Numbered from the stretch's first letter, positions 17,410 through 28,149 are shown. The stretch: DNA of 64,000 nucleotides from Paulinella micropora (GCA_019918135.1 WBZZ01006266.1:248001-312000); one strand, 5' to 3'. The notes: generated by a model from the letters alone, not told the origin. Translations and numbers: made by a program.

Positions 17410-19312
17410 CTACTCTCTGCTGTCGAGCCCTGTCTTTCTGCCGCCGTTTTGACTTTGGACAGAGAAACAATTCTGGCTGGCTCCGTTTGCCAGCAAGGAC
17501 AAGTAGAATATAACCGCGAGTTCGGAGGGTTTTTGGGTCGGCAGCCCGGGGGCGAATGTCGTGCGCGGAACGCTTGTAAGAAGCCCCCTCTGCAGCTCGA
17601 CAAGCTGCAGGGCTTCCAAAAGGCGGACTCTAACCACTAGTTTGCCTCTTAACATATAACTGTAGACTGCGACGTACCTCGGATCCCAGGCGCCAAAATA
17701 GAAGACCGGGACTCTGCTGGCCTGTGTAGCCGTGCTCGTAGACCATTGCAGCAGCGCGCGGGCGTAACGCTTCATAAGCCAAAACAGTTGTACCCAAGCT
17801 TTGGCGGCGATCTTTGGCACTTTCGTCTCGGCCAGAACGCCCTCGTCGTCGGGCTGGGTGTGGCAGAACAGGAACCACCGTTTGTTAGAAATGCCGTTGC
17901 TAGTCGGCGCGGGGGGTGTGATCTCGCAGACAGAGCGCGTCTCGCTAGCTCCGATTTTGTACCAACACAGAAATTCATTCCAGGCCAGATATGTTCGGCA
18001 ACAACCAGAGTAGTCATCCGCTGGAATAAAAAAAAACGTAACGATATTAATGCGCTTTGATTCTTTCCCGTCGTCACAAAACACAAGCGGATAGGCGGGC
18101 CAGTTCCCGTCGCCTGGGAATTCTTGCTGGTGTTGGGGTTTGACTTGCTTGTAGAACCTGTGGGCTTGCCACATGCCCGACATGCAAAGACCTTGTACAA
18201 CAGTGCCGTGTATTGCTCGGCTGCAGCGGTCATCTCCGCCGCCCCCGGGGTTAACGAGTAGTCGTGTAAGGTCTGAAAATCTGGGCTATCTGCACCTGAG
18301 ATATGTGCATGGACCCAAGGCTGTGTGTTGGTTTTCCCACGTAACACATAATGGGCTATTACTTCTAGGAAAGAAATGTATGGACTTTCCTTGGGAAATC
18401 GTAGATTTGCTGTCAAGGCTATAGCTTGTTTTAACAGATCTTGGTCCTGCTCATCCTGTAATACTTGTATACCTTGTGCGAAAACCTCCTCAGAGGTGCT
18501 TGCAATTTCTTTGTTGCTGTTCGCAAGCAAAGTGGCGAATACGCCAAGGCCGGCCAAGGGTACACAATGACTTGTTTTCTTTTCCGTACATGCCGCTCAG
18601 CAACTGCAGTGAGCGCAGGCTTAGCTCGCTGGCAGACGCGTTCACACTCAGTTCGCAGCCTCCTCTCAAAAAGCTTGGTGTAATTTTGTACCGTAACGTA
18701 AGCTGCTTTCCAGGCAGCAATGCGCTCCTGCGTGCTACGGTTCTCTGCCACCAAGAAGGCCCTCAGGTCACCCTCTGGGGCGTAGCTGGATACTTCGCAG
18801 AATAAGTAAATCGAATGCCCAACCTGCTCACTCCACATTTCCAGTGCTCTAGACGCTTTTTCGATAATCCGTTCCTTTTCCTTGTCAAGCTTTTTGAAGC
18901 ACTGTGTTAAGCGGAACAATCCCGTTTGTTTGCTGATGTTCTGGAACAAGGTTTGGAGCTTATGTATAAATTCTTGCAGTGTTTTCTCCTCCTCTGAGAA
19001 CGTTGTGTACGTGGTATATGTACAAGCGCCGATTCCGGCCTGCTGCATAGCTTCGTTCCATGCCACTCGCTCTTTAGCGCGCTTCCTGCTGTCGTACGTA
19101 AAGAAACCAAAGCGATATACTTTCTCGCGCTCTTGTCGATCACAAAAGACAATGTTGTACGAACCCTGCGCGAGCCAGCCGGGCTTTGTGCCCAGCCGGC
19201 TTGGAAAATCACACTTCCGGGTGTTTTTACATGAACTCACATGGGCCAGGGCTCTTTCCGTTATGACCCGTTCCAGTTCTTTTTGCAATAAATCGAGCAG
19301 TTTGCTCATCAT
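17410..19312 (-). pseudogene. Degraded copy of the kinase-like gene
   Basis: The ATG at 19312 (MMSKLLDLL) opens a frame with the family N-terminus, the glycine-rich loop (WLAQGSYNIVF), a VYRFGFF strand and the mid-domain (SIYLFCE...GDLRAFL), in the same order as the copy at 19555-22063. The catalytic-loop and DFG-like block found there is missing, and the later parts lie in other frames, so there are at least two breaks. The C-terminal family domain (FPGDGNWPAYPLVF, YLAWNEFLCWYKIGAS, YFGAWDPRYVAVYS) is still well preserved. It shares its upstream promoter block with the neighbouring copy. It is most likely non-functional as a kinase; the C-terminal domain might still be expressed. Confidence 0.68.
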
Positions 19313-19554
19313 CTAGCTAGCCTTTCTCTTTTAATTTATATCAAATTGTTGGAAGCTTTTTAACTTCTTGGCGAGCCGAACAAGAGTCTATCTGGCATTT
19401 GACGTCCCATGCACAAGCCAGCCCCTTCCCCCCCCCTCCCCGAGCTTCAATATGTGTAGAGTTCAGAGCAAGTCTACGACCAACCTCCAACAACACCAAG
19501 GATTCGCTTAGAGATTCAAAAAAAAAACTCTGATTTAATAAAAGCCCGCGCCGT

Positions 19555-22063
19555 TTACACGGGGCGCGGGGAGAGAAAGAAAGGGCGCTGCCACGGTGAT
19601 GGGTGGCCCTGGAGCAGTTTATCAAGTACCGGCTCAAGACTCCTCTTTACTGTCGCTGAATTGTAAGCTGTGCTGACACTGGACAGCAACCTCAAGCCCC
19701 CCGCGGTTGCTAAGCCTAGCTTTGCGGCTACTGTGTGTGCGGCGCCAAGCGTCTTTCGCCAGTTTACTCCTGGTCTCCCTAGTGCCTTGCGCAACGGGGA
19801 CAGCGCCATGGAACACGCAGCTTTCGTGGATAAGCATTTCTGGCCGGCTCCGTTGGCCAGCAAGGACAAGTAAAATATAGCCGCGAGCTCGGAGGGCTCT
19901 TTGGCCGGCAGCTCTCCGGCGAGTTCAGTGCGCGGAACGCTTTTAAATTTCCTCCCCTGCAGCTGGACAAGGAGCCTGGGTTCCAGCAGGCGGACTCTGA
20001 CCACAGGTTCCTGCTGGAACATATAACTGTACACCGCTACGTACGTCGGGTCCCAAGTGCCAAAATAGAAGAACGGGACTTGTTCGGCCTCTTCTGCTGT
20101 GCTCTGAGACCATTGCAGCAGCGCATGGGCGTATCGATACATAAGCCCAAACAGTTGTATCCAAGCTTTGTCAGCGATCACCCTCTTGTCCGAACGAGTG
20201 CCTTCTCCTTCAGCGATCACGCAAATGTCAGCCAGAACGCCCTCGTCGTCGGGCTGGGTGTAGCAGAACAGAAACCAGCTGCTGTTGTTACTCGGCACGG
20301 GGGGGGTGACTCTGCAGCATGAGCGCATCTCGCTAGCTCCGATTTTGTACAAACACAGAAATTCATTCCAGGCCAGATAATTCTGGCAACGACCAGAGTC
20401 GTCCGGTGGAATACAAAAAAACGTAACGACATTGGTGCGTTTTGGTTCTTTCCCTTTGTCATTGGTGCGTTCTGGTTCTTTCCCTTTGTCATAAAACACG
20501 GCTGGATAGGCGGGCCAGTTCCCGCTGCGTTGGAATTCTTGCTGGCGTTTTGATTTGTAATCATCAAACGCGCTGCTAGTGAATGGCACTTTTTGGAGCC
20601 AGTCGGGTACTGTATGATTGTCGTAGGGTGTTTTTAGGTCTGTCAATAATTCCTGGATGCTTCTTCTGGTAGAACCTTTGAGCTTTCTACATTTTCTGCA
20701 GGCAAAAACCTGGTACAAAAGTGCCGTGTATTGCTCGGCCGCCGCGGTCATCTCTGCCGCCCTCGGCGTTAGCGTGTAGTCGTGTAGGGCCTGAAAATCC
20801 GCGCCGGCAGCCCCCGAGCTACGTGAATGAGCCAAAAGCCGTTTGTCGGACCTCTTGCCTAATACATAATGGGCTGCAGAATCTAGAAAAGAAAGGTACC
20901 GGCTTTCTACGGGAAACAGTAGATTTGCTGTCAAGGCTATAGCTTTCTTTAACAGGTCTTGATCTTGCTGGCTGGCTCCACTAGTTAGCCTCGCGAGCTC
21001 ATCCTGTAATATTTGTATACCGTCTTCGAAAGCCTCCTCGCCGGTGCTTGCAAAACCTTGGCTGCCGTTGGCAAGCAAAGTGGCAAATACGCCAAGGCCG
21101 GCAAAGGGTACACAGTGAGTCCTTTCCTTCTCCGTCCAGGCCGCTCAACAACTGCAGCGAGCGAAGGCTTAGCTCGCTAGCGGACGCGTTTATATCAGTT
21201 TCGTACAGGCCTGCATCTCCAAAGACAACACTCACCACATTATTGGCCTTGTACACGAGAAAATTAGGCGGCTTTAAATCGACCAGCACTGCATCGCAAC
21301 GGCGTAAATCTCTACTTCTCAGCCTTTCCTCAAAAAACTTGGTGTACTTTGTTACCGTGTCGTAAGCTGCTTTCCAGGCAGCAATGCGCTCCTCCTGCTT
21401 ACGGCCCCTTGCCAACAAGTAAGCCCTCAGGTCGCCCTCTGGGGCGTAGCTAGACTCTTCGCAAAATAAGTAGATCGAATGCCCAACTCGCTTTTTGCAT
21501 ATTTTCAGTGCTGTAGACGCTTTTGCAATAATGTCGTTCATTTCTTTTGCAAGTGTTGCGTAGCACTGTTTTGAGCAGTGCCGTTGCAGTTCTGTGTGTT
21601 TGATGATGTAAATGAAGGCGATTCTGAGATTTTCTCCAAATGTCTTCAGTGCTTGATCCTTAGTTGAGAACTTTTGGTACCTAGTACCATTGCAAACGCC
21701 GATTCCGCGGTTCCTCATAGCTTTGTTCCAGTCCACTCGCTCTTTAGCGCGATTTTCGCTGTCGTAGTACGTAAAGAAACCAAAGCGATATACTTTGTGT
21801 CGGTCTTTCGAGTCAAAGCGATATACTTTGTGTCGGTCTTTCGAGTCACAAAAGACAATGTTGAACGAGCCCTGCGCGAGCCAGCCGGGCTTTGTGCCCG
21901 GCTGGCTTGGAAAATCACACTTTGTGGGGTCTTTACATGAACGCACATGGGCCTGGGCTCTTTCCGTTAGGATCCGTTTCAGTTCGTGGTGTAAGAACAG
22001 GATAAGATCGGACCTCTCGAGAAGTTGGTACTTCGTAATGTCGTCTAGCTTGATAGACGACAT
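19555..22063 (-). CDS. Protein-kinase-like protein with a large family-specific C-terminal domain
   Basis: The ATG at 22063 starts a frame to 20999 that holds a divergent kinase fold: glycine-rich loop WLAQGSFNIVF (about residue 55), VYRFGFF, helix SIYLFCEES, GDLRAYL, a catalytic loop of the form VDLKPPNFLV and a DFG-like GDAGL. The HRD histidine and arginine are replaced, and the expected Lys is present in the loop. The sequence then continues in an overlapping second frame (19555-21078): VPFAGLGVFATLLANG, a CRKC pair and a 400-residue domain with YLAWNEFLCLYKIGAS and YFGTWDPTYVAVYS. The degraded neighbour shows the same change of frame at the same place. A 21-bp in-tandem duplication near 21800 repeats a DSKDRHKVYRF segment. 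Activity cannot be judged from sequence alone. Confidence 0.68.
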
Positions 22064-22951
22064 TAAGAAAACCAGCCAGACCCAGCCAAGCTCCTGTCGT
22101 TGCCCTTTCTCTTTTAACTTATATATATTAAATTGTTGAACCTTTTGGACCTCCTGGCGCGTATCCCCCTCCCTCCCTCCTTCTCTCGCTTCCTTCCCAC
22201 TTACTATAATAATCTAGACAGGAACCAAAGGGTTGTGATAGATTTTTGGTATATCATGCTGGCTTGAAGATTAAGTATGTTCTGCGTCCCCCCTTTCCAA
22301 AAAGCTTTTTTCGGAAGCAGGTGTTCGTCTGAACTTCCCGGAGACCCGCCAGATCCTGCCGGACCGCGAAGCGGCCGAGCAAGTTAGCAAGTACCTGCAG
22401 CTGCAGGCGCCCGCTAGGCCAGGAGAAAAGTAAAAAAAAAAAGTACCTTTTTTAATAAAACTTCACGAACACCGCAACTCCGGTAGCAGACTAACCTCCC
22501 CAACCAACACCTTTCCACCGGCGGGGCGCTGCTTGCATTAGCGACGCTCTCTACTGATTTGATACGGCAGAAAAAGGCAGTACTGCACTGGTTTGCAGCA
22601 AATCGCTCTCCCCCCCCCCCTTCCCCTTCCCTTCCCTTCCCCAGTACGGTTAAAATCGATTTCAGTTCACAGACGAGACTAACAAGATAAAACAGAAAAT
22701 CCCTTTTACGGTTAATAGGCCAGGCTCAAGCTTGGAAAACTACTACGAAACCGGGCGCGGTAGTATTACGACCGTAGAACAGGTCCGTACACGCGGATTT
22801 GGTGCGCTGAGATAGCTTCTGAGAGCCCCGTGTGCCACGGGCAGAGGCCAGAAGCAGGCTTGTGTGTTCATTTCGAAGCCATGAGCTGGAAAGTTAACAA
22901 ATTGTGGAGCTGCTGACATGGGTTATTGCGTCTATGAGTTGATCAGTTCTG
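22064..22951. other. Intergenic stretch with relic pieces, no gene called
   Basis: Besides the kinase promoter it holds a block at about 22208-22255 that is nearly repeated at 26452-26494 (TAATCTAGACAGGAA ... TTTTTGGTATATCA), a 45-codon reading stretch ending at 22432 that looks like a protein tail (FPETRQILPDREAAEQ) followed by an A-run, and a single arm of the GTGATAcGGC element at about 22561. Nothing here supports an intact gene. Confidence 0.5.
22104..22140 (-). promoter_or_regulatory. TATA-containing promoter block shared by the two kinase-family genes
   Basis: The plus-strand text CTTTCTCTTTTAACTTATAT, continuing to AAATTGTTG, lies 41-77 bp upstream of the kinase start at 22063. Almost the same block (TTTCTCTTTTAATTTATAT...AAATTGTTG) lies at 19322-19352, just upstream of the degraded copy. 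Read on the minus strand it offers a TATATA box. Retention in both copies supports a promoter role. Confidence 0.55.
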
Positions 22952-23908
22952 CTAGAAGTAAATATCAATTCGTTGCTCCCCTATGACACGTGCCAGCAGC
23001 TCAACGAGTACCAGGGCAAAACCTACATGCAAACACAGGGGGGAGGACTTGGCGCAGCAGCCACGCAGCTCTGTACGCGCATACACGAAGCCCGCACCCT
23101 TCTTGGCGCGCACACACTCACTCCTCTCCCCGAGACTGGCCTCCATGCGGCCGGGGTCACGCACGTAATCTCCTCGGAGAATCTCCCCCATGGTCGATAG
23201 GCCTGACTCGGACCTTTGCCTTTGTGTCTTGACTCGGAGATAAAGACACAAGCCTGCTCAGGCTTCTTTCCTTCGCGAAGCAAAGTGTACAGCCACTTAA
23301 AAAGGTAGCGTGACATTTGCGTCACCCCCCGGCCAAGATGTCGTGCACGTACTCGCGGAAAGGGGTCGCGAGCTGGTGCATGGCAGCGTCGTCGAGCCCG
23401 TGGGTTTCCACCGCAAGCTAACTTGCAGTGTCGAAACCCGGAAGCCGGTAAACCAGTTCAGTGTGTCGGTCTCGTAGTCACTGTAGCGAGTGTTGTGCAG
23501 AGTCTCTTCCCTGGGGTCAGTAAAAAAATCTATACTTTTAGCGATTCGTCGTTTGTGGCTTTTCAGCCAAGCTTTACGGAGGGTGGTCATCACGCCCTTG
23601 TCGAGTTTGACGATGCCACGAGGCTCCCTTTTCCCCTTGTCCCCCTTGCTTTTCAGCTTGATGTAGTCCAGCGCTCAGCCCCCCTCGGCCCCCCGCGCCC
23701 CGACCCTCGCCTGCTGACGCGGGCTGTTCGCGAGGGCCGCTGCTGGAGCTCGAGCTGGCGAGGTCGTGTCGTCGTTGTAGTCGGCCTCCCACCCCTGGTG
23801 CCAGGCTGCTTTTGTTTCTTCTAGCTCCTCCAGATCGAAGTGCCCTGGGTGCGTATTGGCCGTGCATTGAGTGTCGCAGCAAAAGACATCCAGGATGCGG
23901 CTGTACAC
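22952..23908 (-). pseudogene. Decayed coding region, unidentified
   Basis: The minus strand reads coding-like sequence in stretches that change frame several times: an acidic beginning with CCDTQC, a Lys-rich stretch containing DYIKLKSKGDKGKREP and AKSIDFFTDPREETL, a short helical piece and a basic end. No single frame covers it, and I count at least three breaks. The pieces appear to belong to one former gene of about 300 codons. I recognise no family. It lies head-to-head with the truncated LRR copy that follows. Confidence 0.4.
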
Positions 23909-24076
23909 GGTTTTGGCAAGACCCTGGCGTTATTGTTCCCCGTGCGGTGGAAAACGCCAGCCAGGGCCAGGCAAGGGCGACTCAGGTGTTTTGCAAGACC
24001 CTGGCCAGTGTATTGGAGCTCAAACAGGTGCGGGCCTTCCTGTTCTGGCCGTCGGGCTCCCTTTCGTTGCACGTGC

Positions 24077-24790
24077 GCTTGCGCGGGCTCTCTGGCCTTT
24101 GGTGAGAGATCTCTGTGGCGCCGAGCAAGCGGTGGTGCTAGCGCTGGTGTGCAAGCAGTTACGGCAGTTGGTGATACAGTCGACGGGGTTTTGGCAGGTC
24201 GGAGTCAGCGTCAGCGTGCGCAACGAAGATTCACTGAACGCGGCCAGCGCTCTAGTACTGGCAGGCCTGACCGCGCACAGGTTATCGTTCATTGCGCTCG
24301 ATTGGAAGCACGACGTGACCCCATTGCGAGACCGCCTAGCCCTCCGCGATTTGGAGTGTAACGACAGCCGTTTTGCTGCCGACACGTGCACGTTCGCTCA
24401 CATACAAGAATTCCGACAGCTGCGAGGCTTTTGCCTCACCGACTCATCAGAGATGTCGTTATACGACGGCCTGCTCCAGGAGCTAAGCAAACTTACACGG
24501 CTCGAAAAGCTCCTGCTAGTCTGTGGTGCTCCAATCAGCACCAACGCAGAGCTGCTAGCCATCAACAACAGCAGAGGAATCACCGACGCAGGGCTCGCGC
24601 CCTTGTCGGGCACTACGAAAGCTAGGGTTTATAGATTGCCCAGCTGTCACCAACGAACAGCTGGCGGCGTTTTTGTCGCGCTGTGCTCTCTTGGAAAAAC
24701 TGGCGTTTGCCGACTGTTTTGAGAACATCACCGACTTGTCGGCATTGTCATCGATTTCTGTCCAGACTTTGTCTTTTATTGGCTGTGGTA
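24077..24790 (+). pseudogene. Truncated tandem copy of the F-box/LRR gene
   Basis: The sequence from WPLVRDLCGAEQAVVL onward matches the gene at 25028-26461 block by block but lacks several internal stretches and the start codon region. The order is F-box core, first LRR part, ITDAGLAPLSG, then a jump towards GRTGVC-equivalent sequence and a remnant of the SIS-VQ-LSFxGCGI segment at 24730-24790. The shared blocks are roughly 85-90% identical at the DNA level by eye. It lies just upstream of the intact copy in the same orientation, so a tandem duplication followed by deletions is the simple explanation. Confidence 0.75.
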
Positions 24791-25027
24791 TAAGTCTTTT
24801 TTAATTAAGAAAAGTTTTGCTTTCTAATTGGTGCTCTTGCAAATTTCTGCGGCACTCAGAGTTTCGGCCATATCACTCCCATATTTCGAGCATATCACAC
24901 CCGCCTGTGCTTTTTTGTGGGGAGGGGGGGGGTGGGGGCAGAGGGGAGTTGAGGCACAAGACAAATTTAAAGGAGAGGGGGGGGGGGCGCCAAGAAAGTG
25001 CGAAAAGGAATACAAAGCACCTGCCAA

Positions 25028-26461
25028 ATGAACGGAGCCGATAGCCATGCTAAACAGCAGCCAAAACCGCCGTCGCCGTGGTTGCTGAGACTGCCGCGCG
25101 ATCTCTGGCCCTTGGTGAGAGAGCTCTGTGGCGCCGAGCAAGCGGTGGTGCTAGCGCGGGTGTGTCAGCAGTTACGGCGGTTAGTGACGCGGTCGGCGGG
25201 GTTTTGGCAAGGTTTCCGACCCCCCGAGTTCGACCTCGGCCGGCGCCGCCACCAGCGCCTGCTCGCCGCCTTCCGTAGCACAGCGCGGCTTGCGCAGGCC
25301 GGAGTCAGCGTCAGCCTGCGCAACCAAGCTGCACTGAACGCGGCCAGCGCTCTGCTAGCGGGCCTGGCCGTGCATAGGCTGTCGTTCAGTGCGCTCGATT
25401 GGCAGCACGACGTGACCCCGGTGTTGCAAGCACCGCGTTCCGTCGTGTGCCTACGCTTTTCGCGATGCCGCGGGCACGGCGCGGTGCTAAGAGCATTGCG
25501 GGATCGCCTAGCCCTCCGCGAGTTGGAGTGTAACGACAGCCGTTGTGCGGCCGACACGTTCACGTTCGTTCACCTACAAAAATTCCGACAGCCGCGAAGC
25601 TTTTGCCTCACCGACTCATTAGAAATATCGTTATACGACAGCCTGCTCCAGGAACTAAGCAAACTTACACAGCTCGAACAGCTCCGGCTAGTCTGTGCTC
25701 CAATAATCACCAACGCTGAGCTGCCGGACCTGACTAAACTGCAGGCACTCAAGGAGCTGCAACTAAACAATATGTCGGAGACCGACCAGGCCCTAGCAGC
25801 CATCTCACGCCTCCCCAAGCTTGAGAAGCTGGCCATCAACAACAGCAGAGGAATCACCGACGCAGGACTCGCGCCCTTGTCGGAGCTCAAATCCCTTCGC
25901 CACCTAGACCTGCTAGACTGTTGGCCAATCCACGGGACAAGGCTGGTTCAGTTAGCCGGGCTCCGACTAACTTACTTGGCGGTTACGCTGACGAGTTGCT
26001 CCGACCAGGTGCTAGCAGATTTGCCCCACACCACGGCACTACGAAAACTAGGGTTTACAGATTGCCCCGCCGTCACCAACGAACAGCTGGCCACGTTTCT
26101 GTCGCGCTGTGCTCTCTTGGAAGAACTGGCGTTTGCTGACTGCTTTGAGAACATCACCGACTTGTCGGCATTGTCATCGATTTCTGTCCAGAGTCTGTCT
26201 TTTGTTGGCTGTGGTATCAACGACGCAACAGTAGCCGGGTTGTCAGAGTGCAAGTCGCTACGGAAGCTGGAGCTGTACGCTTGTGAAAACATTACCGACG
26301 CTTGCCTAGAAACACTCCACGGCCTGCGACCTCTGCGCGTGCTGGAAATTACTCGCTGCAATCAGATTACAGCAAACAGCCTCCAAACCCTCCGACAACA
26401 AAGGCCTGAGCTGACGATTCGTTACGAGGTCGCTTCCTTCTCAATTGCTACAATAATCTAG
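25028..26461 (+). CDS. F-box and leucine-rich-repeat protein, 477 residues
   Basis: ATG at 25028. Residues about 20-60 (LLRLPRDLWPLVRELCGAEQAVVLARVCQQLRRLV) are an F-box-type motif: L-P-x-D-L-W followed by a V-C-x-x-L-R helix. From about residue 150, regular 24-26-residue LRRs follow, e.g. LTKLQALKELQLNNMSETD, LPKLEKLAINNSRGITDAG, ITDACLETLHGLRPLRVLEI. The C-x-x-I-T-D spacing is that of the cysteine-containing LRRs of FBXL proteins. Such proteins are substrate receptors of SCF ubiquitin ligases. The intact copy follows a truncated duplicate (24077-24790), and LRR pieces of another type occur at 46079 and 50113. Intact and confidently assigned as to fold; the target is unknown. Confidence 0.88.
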   Translation: MNGADSHAKQQPKPPSPWLLRLPRDLWPLVRELCGAEQAVVLARVCQQLRRLVTRSAGFWQGFRPPEFDLGRRRHQRLLAAFRSTARLAQAGVSVSLRNQAALNAASALLAGLAVHRLSFSALDWQHDVTPVLQAPRSVVCLRFSRCRGHGAVLRALRDRLALRELECNDSRCAADTFTFVHLQKFRQPRSFCLTDSLEISLYDSLLQELSKLTQLEQLRLVCAPIITNAELPDLTKLQALKELQLNNMSETDQALAAISRLPKLEKLAINNSRGITDAGLAPLSELKSLRHLDLLDCWPIHGTRLVQLAGLRLTYLAVTLTSCSDQVLADLPHTTALRKLGFTDCPAVTNEQLATFLSRCALLEELAFADCFENITDLSALSSISVQSLSFVGCGINDATVAGLSECKSLRKLELYACENITDACLETLHGLRPLRVLEITRCNQITANSLQTLRQQRPELTIRYEVASFSIATII

Positions 26462-26484
26462 ACAGGAAAAAGGGTGGTAAGTTT

Positions 26485-27399
26485 TTGGTATATCACGGGG
26501 GGCGCTCCCCCCCCCCCCCCCCATTTCTGACACACAAGCCCTATCAGAGCTTGCCATCGGCGAACCAAACAAGTCTGCTGAATTCGTTCTGGCCTCTGGC
26601 AAAGCTTGTTGATTACGTGAAGCGAAACGCGGTCAGCAAGCCTGACGACGAATCGATACGCAGAGCCAAGCTTGGCGATGAAGACCGTGCGGGCTTACAA
26701 GAATTCATAAAAGGCAACTCGCTCCTATCGGATCCATCCGACGCAGATTTGAAACTGCTGCGGGTTGATGACAGTGGTGTCATTAGAAGGCAACTATGCA
26801 ACCGAATGACGGAAGCACTGTTCGGAGGCTACTGGGATCACGTAAGCGACGTCTTGGAGAAAACCTTGGGAGAAGCTGCGATGAAGACGCTCAAGAAACA
26901 GATCCGTGACGAGCGCCTTGACGGCGAAGACAGTGTTGTCGGTGCAAGCAACTCGTGGATTGGCTATTTTGAATTCCATGAGCTAGGCATATATCCCAAC
27001 ACCTTGCCCACAGGTTACAACCTGGAGGATTACTCTCGCCATTCTCGATTCGACTCATGCTTGGCCTGGGAGTATGTTTGGGAGTATTTTCGTTTTCGGC
27101 ATGCGACCCCCGTGGGAAGGGATCGGATCTTGGCCTTCTTATCTAGAGATTACTTCTTGTATGTGGCGGAGCCTTTGTTGCACTACGCCGACTGCCTCGG
27201 CTACAAGTATGGAGTCACCACGATTCTACGCCAGCTTCCCGAGGTCGAAAAGCTTTGCGGTTCGTGTTTCAGGTCGCCGGATGTATTGAAACAAGTAGCA
27301 GATGTGTATCCTAAAGACTTGGCACGCCTCATCACCAACGAATTGTATCCTGCGAAAATACAGAGAAAAGCAAAAGCAGCCGCGGCTCGGCTACAATAG
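26485..27399 (+). CDS. Orphan protein, about 200-300 residues, 5' end unclear
   Basis: A long open frame of ordinary composition (LAKLVDYVKRNAVSKPDDESIRRAK..., WEYVWEYFRFRHATP, AEPLLHYADCLGYKYGVTTILRQL) ends with a basic helix KIQRKAKAAAARLQ. Clearly coding sequence begins near 26530, but the first in-frame ATG is at 26806; the frame before 26530 is made by a G-run/C-run palindrome. A GTAAGT at 26477 lies before the palindrome, so a spliced 5' end is conceivable. No domain recognised. It follows the F-box/LRR gene in the same direction. Confidence 0.6.
   Translation: MVYHGGRSPPPPPFLTHKPYQSLPSANQTSLLNSFWPLAKLVDYVKRNAVSKPDDESIRRAKLGDEDRAGLQEFIKGNSLLSDPSDADLKLLRVDDSGVIRRQLCNRMTEALFGGYWDHVSDVLEKTLGEAAMKTLKKQIRDERLDGEDSVVGASNSWIGYFEFHELGIYPNTLPTGYNLEDYSRHSRFDSCLAWEYVWEYFRFRHATPVGRDRILAFLSRDYFLYVAEPLLHYADCLGYKYGVTTILRQLPEVEKLCGSCFRSPDVLKQVADVYPKDLARLITNELYPAKIQRKAKAAAARLQ
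26495..26521. promoter_or_regulatory. G-run/CGCT/C-run palindrome upstream of the orphan gene
   Basis: GGGGGG-CGCT-CCCCCC(n) lies between the F-box/LRR stop and the coding start of the next gene. It belongs to the same class as those at 10051, 13654, 41256, 47992 and 48456. Confidence 0.5.
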
Positions 27400-27459
27400 G
27401 CAGTTCTTCTGCTTCTTTTTTTTTTTTAATCGGCAGGTCTAACACCTGCCTATGTGCTA

Positions 27460-28149
27460 CTAAACCTGCTCGAGAAGAGCTTGTGCCTGCAGCAGGCTGC
27501 GTTGGGCTTCTTCTGGAAATTTAGTGTAATTCTTCATTCGTTCTTCCGTTTCTAGCGCCATTTTGTTTCCCGCGTCTTGTACCACCGGCGCTAATTCTTG
27601 GTAGAACAGAGTCGTCTTGGTAGCTGCAACCTGTCCTTTGAAATCTGCAATCATACTCTTGTGTAATGGCAGCGCAATTGACTTAAGTCTTTCCAAAATG
27701 CGGCACTGCACCTCCAGCTCGGACCTCGAGGATTCTAGCGCTTCTACAGCCTCGGAGAGCTCAGTCCCAGCGTGTGCTCTGTTGGTGCATATTGCCTGAT
27801 AATCTTCAATAGCAGTCGTGACGGTTCCGCAGCTGATTACAGTATTAAATATACAGTTTACGAGTCCTTGGCGTGCGGCAGCCTCGAGTTCTGAATGGTG
27901 TGCTTGCAGCACTTCGAGTGCAGCTAATTGTTGCTTCTTGATTGACAAATGGGCGGCTTGGTTGTGAATGTCATACACGCAAGCTTCGAAGACATATTGT
28001 TTGTTTGAACGGGGCCTGCTCTGGGGAATACTGTCTGGATCTTGATCATATTGCGTAACCTGGGCCGCATACATTTTCCGCAGCTTTTCTTCGAATTTTT
28101 GCCTTTGTTTGGGGCAAGTAGGTAAGTGCTTTTTCTCTTGCGCACTCAT
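27460..28149 (-). CDS. Coiled-coil protein, 229 residues
   Basis: ATG at 28149 (MSAQEKKHLPTCPKQRQKFEEKL). The whole protein is predicted helical from its Gln/Glu/Leu/Ala content, with heptad-like stretches at residues 60-90 and 125-160. Two cysteines near the middle (CIFN...CGTV) are isolated. Its character resembles the helical bodies of the small zinc proteins at 15690 and 50472, but it lacks their CxxCGK motif. No family recognised. It converges with the gene at 26485. Confidence 0.75.
   Translation of the reverse strand: MSAQEKKHLPTCPKQRQKFEEKLRKMYAAQVTQYDQDPDSIPQSRPRSNKQYVFEACVYDIHNQAAHLSIKKQQLAALEVLQAHHSELEAAARQGLVNCIFNTVISCGTVTTAIEDYQAICTNRAHAGTELSEAVEALESSRSELEVQCRILERLKSIALPLHKSMIADFKGQVAATKTTLFYQELAPVVQDAGNKMALETEERMKNYTKFPEEAQRSLLQAQALLEQV

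Noticed and set aside
22268-22432. 45-codon protein tail followed by an A-run as a processed retrocopy
   Set aside because: Too short to identify; the A-run is of ordinary length for this A/T-rich gap.
22952-23908. Stop-codon reassignment, because coding-like sequence continues past a stop in the same frame
   Set aside because: The same stop codons end many intact genes in the window, and other breaks in this region change frame; decay is simpler.
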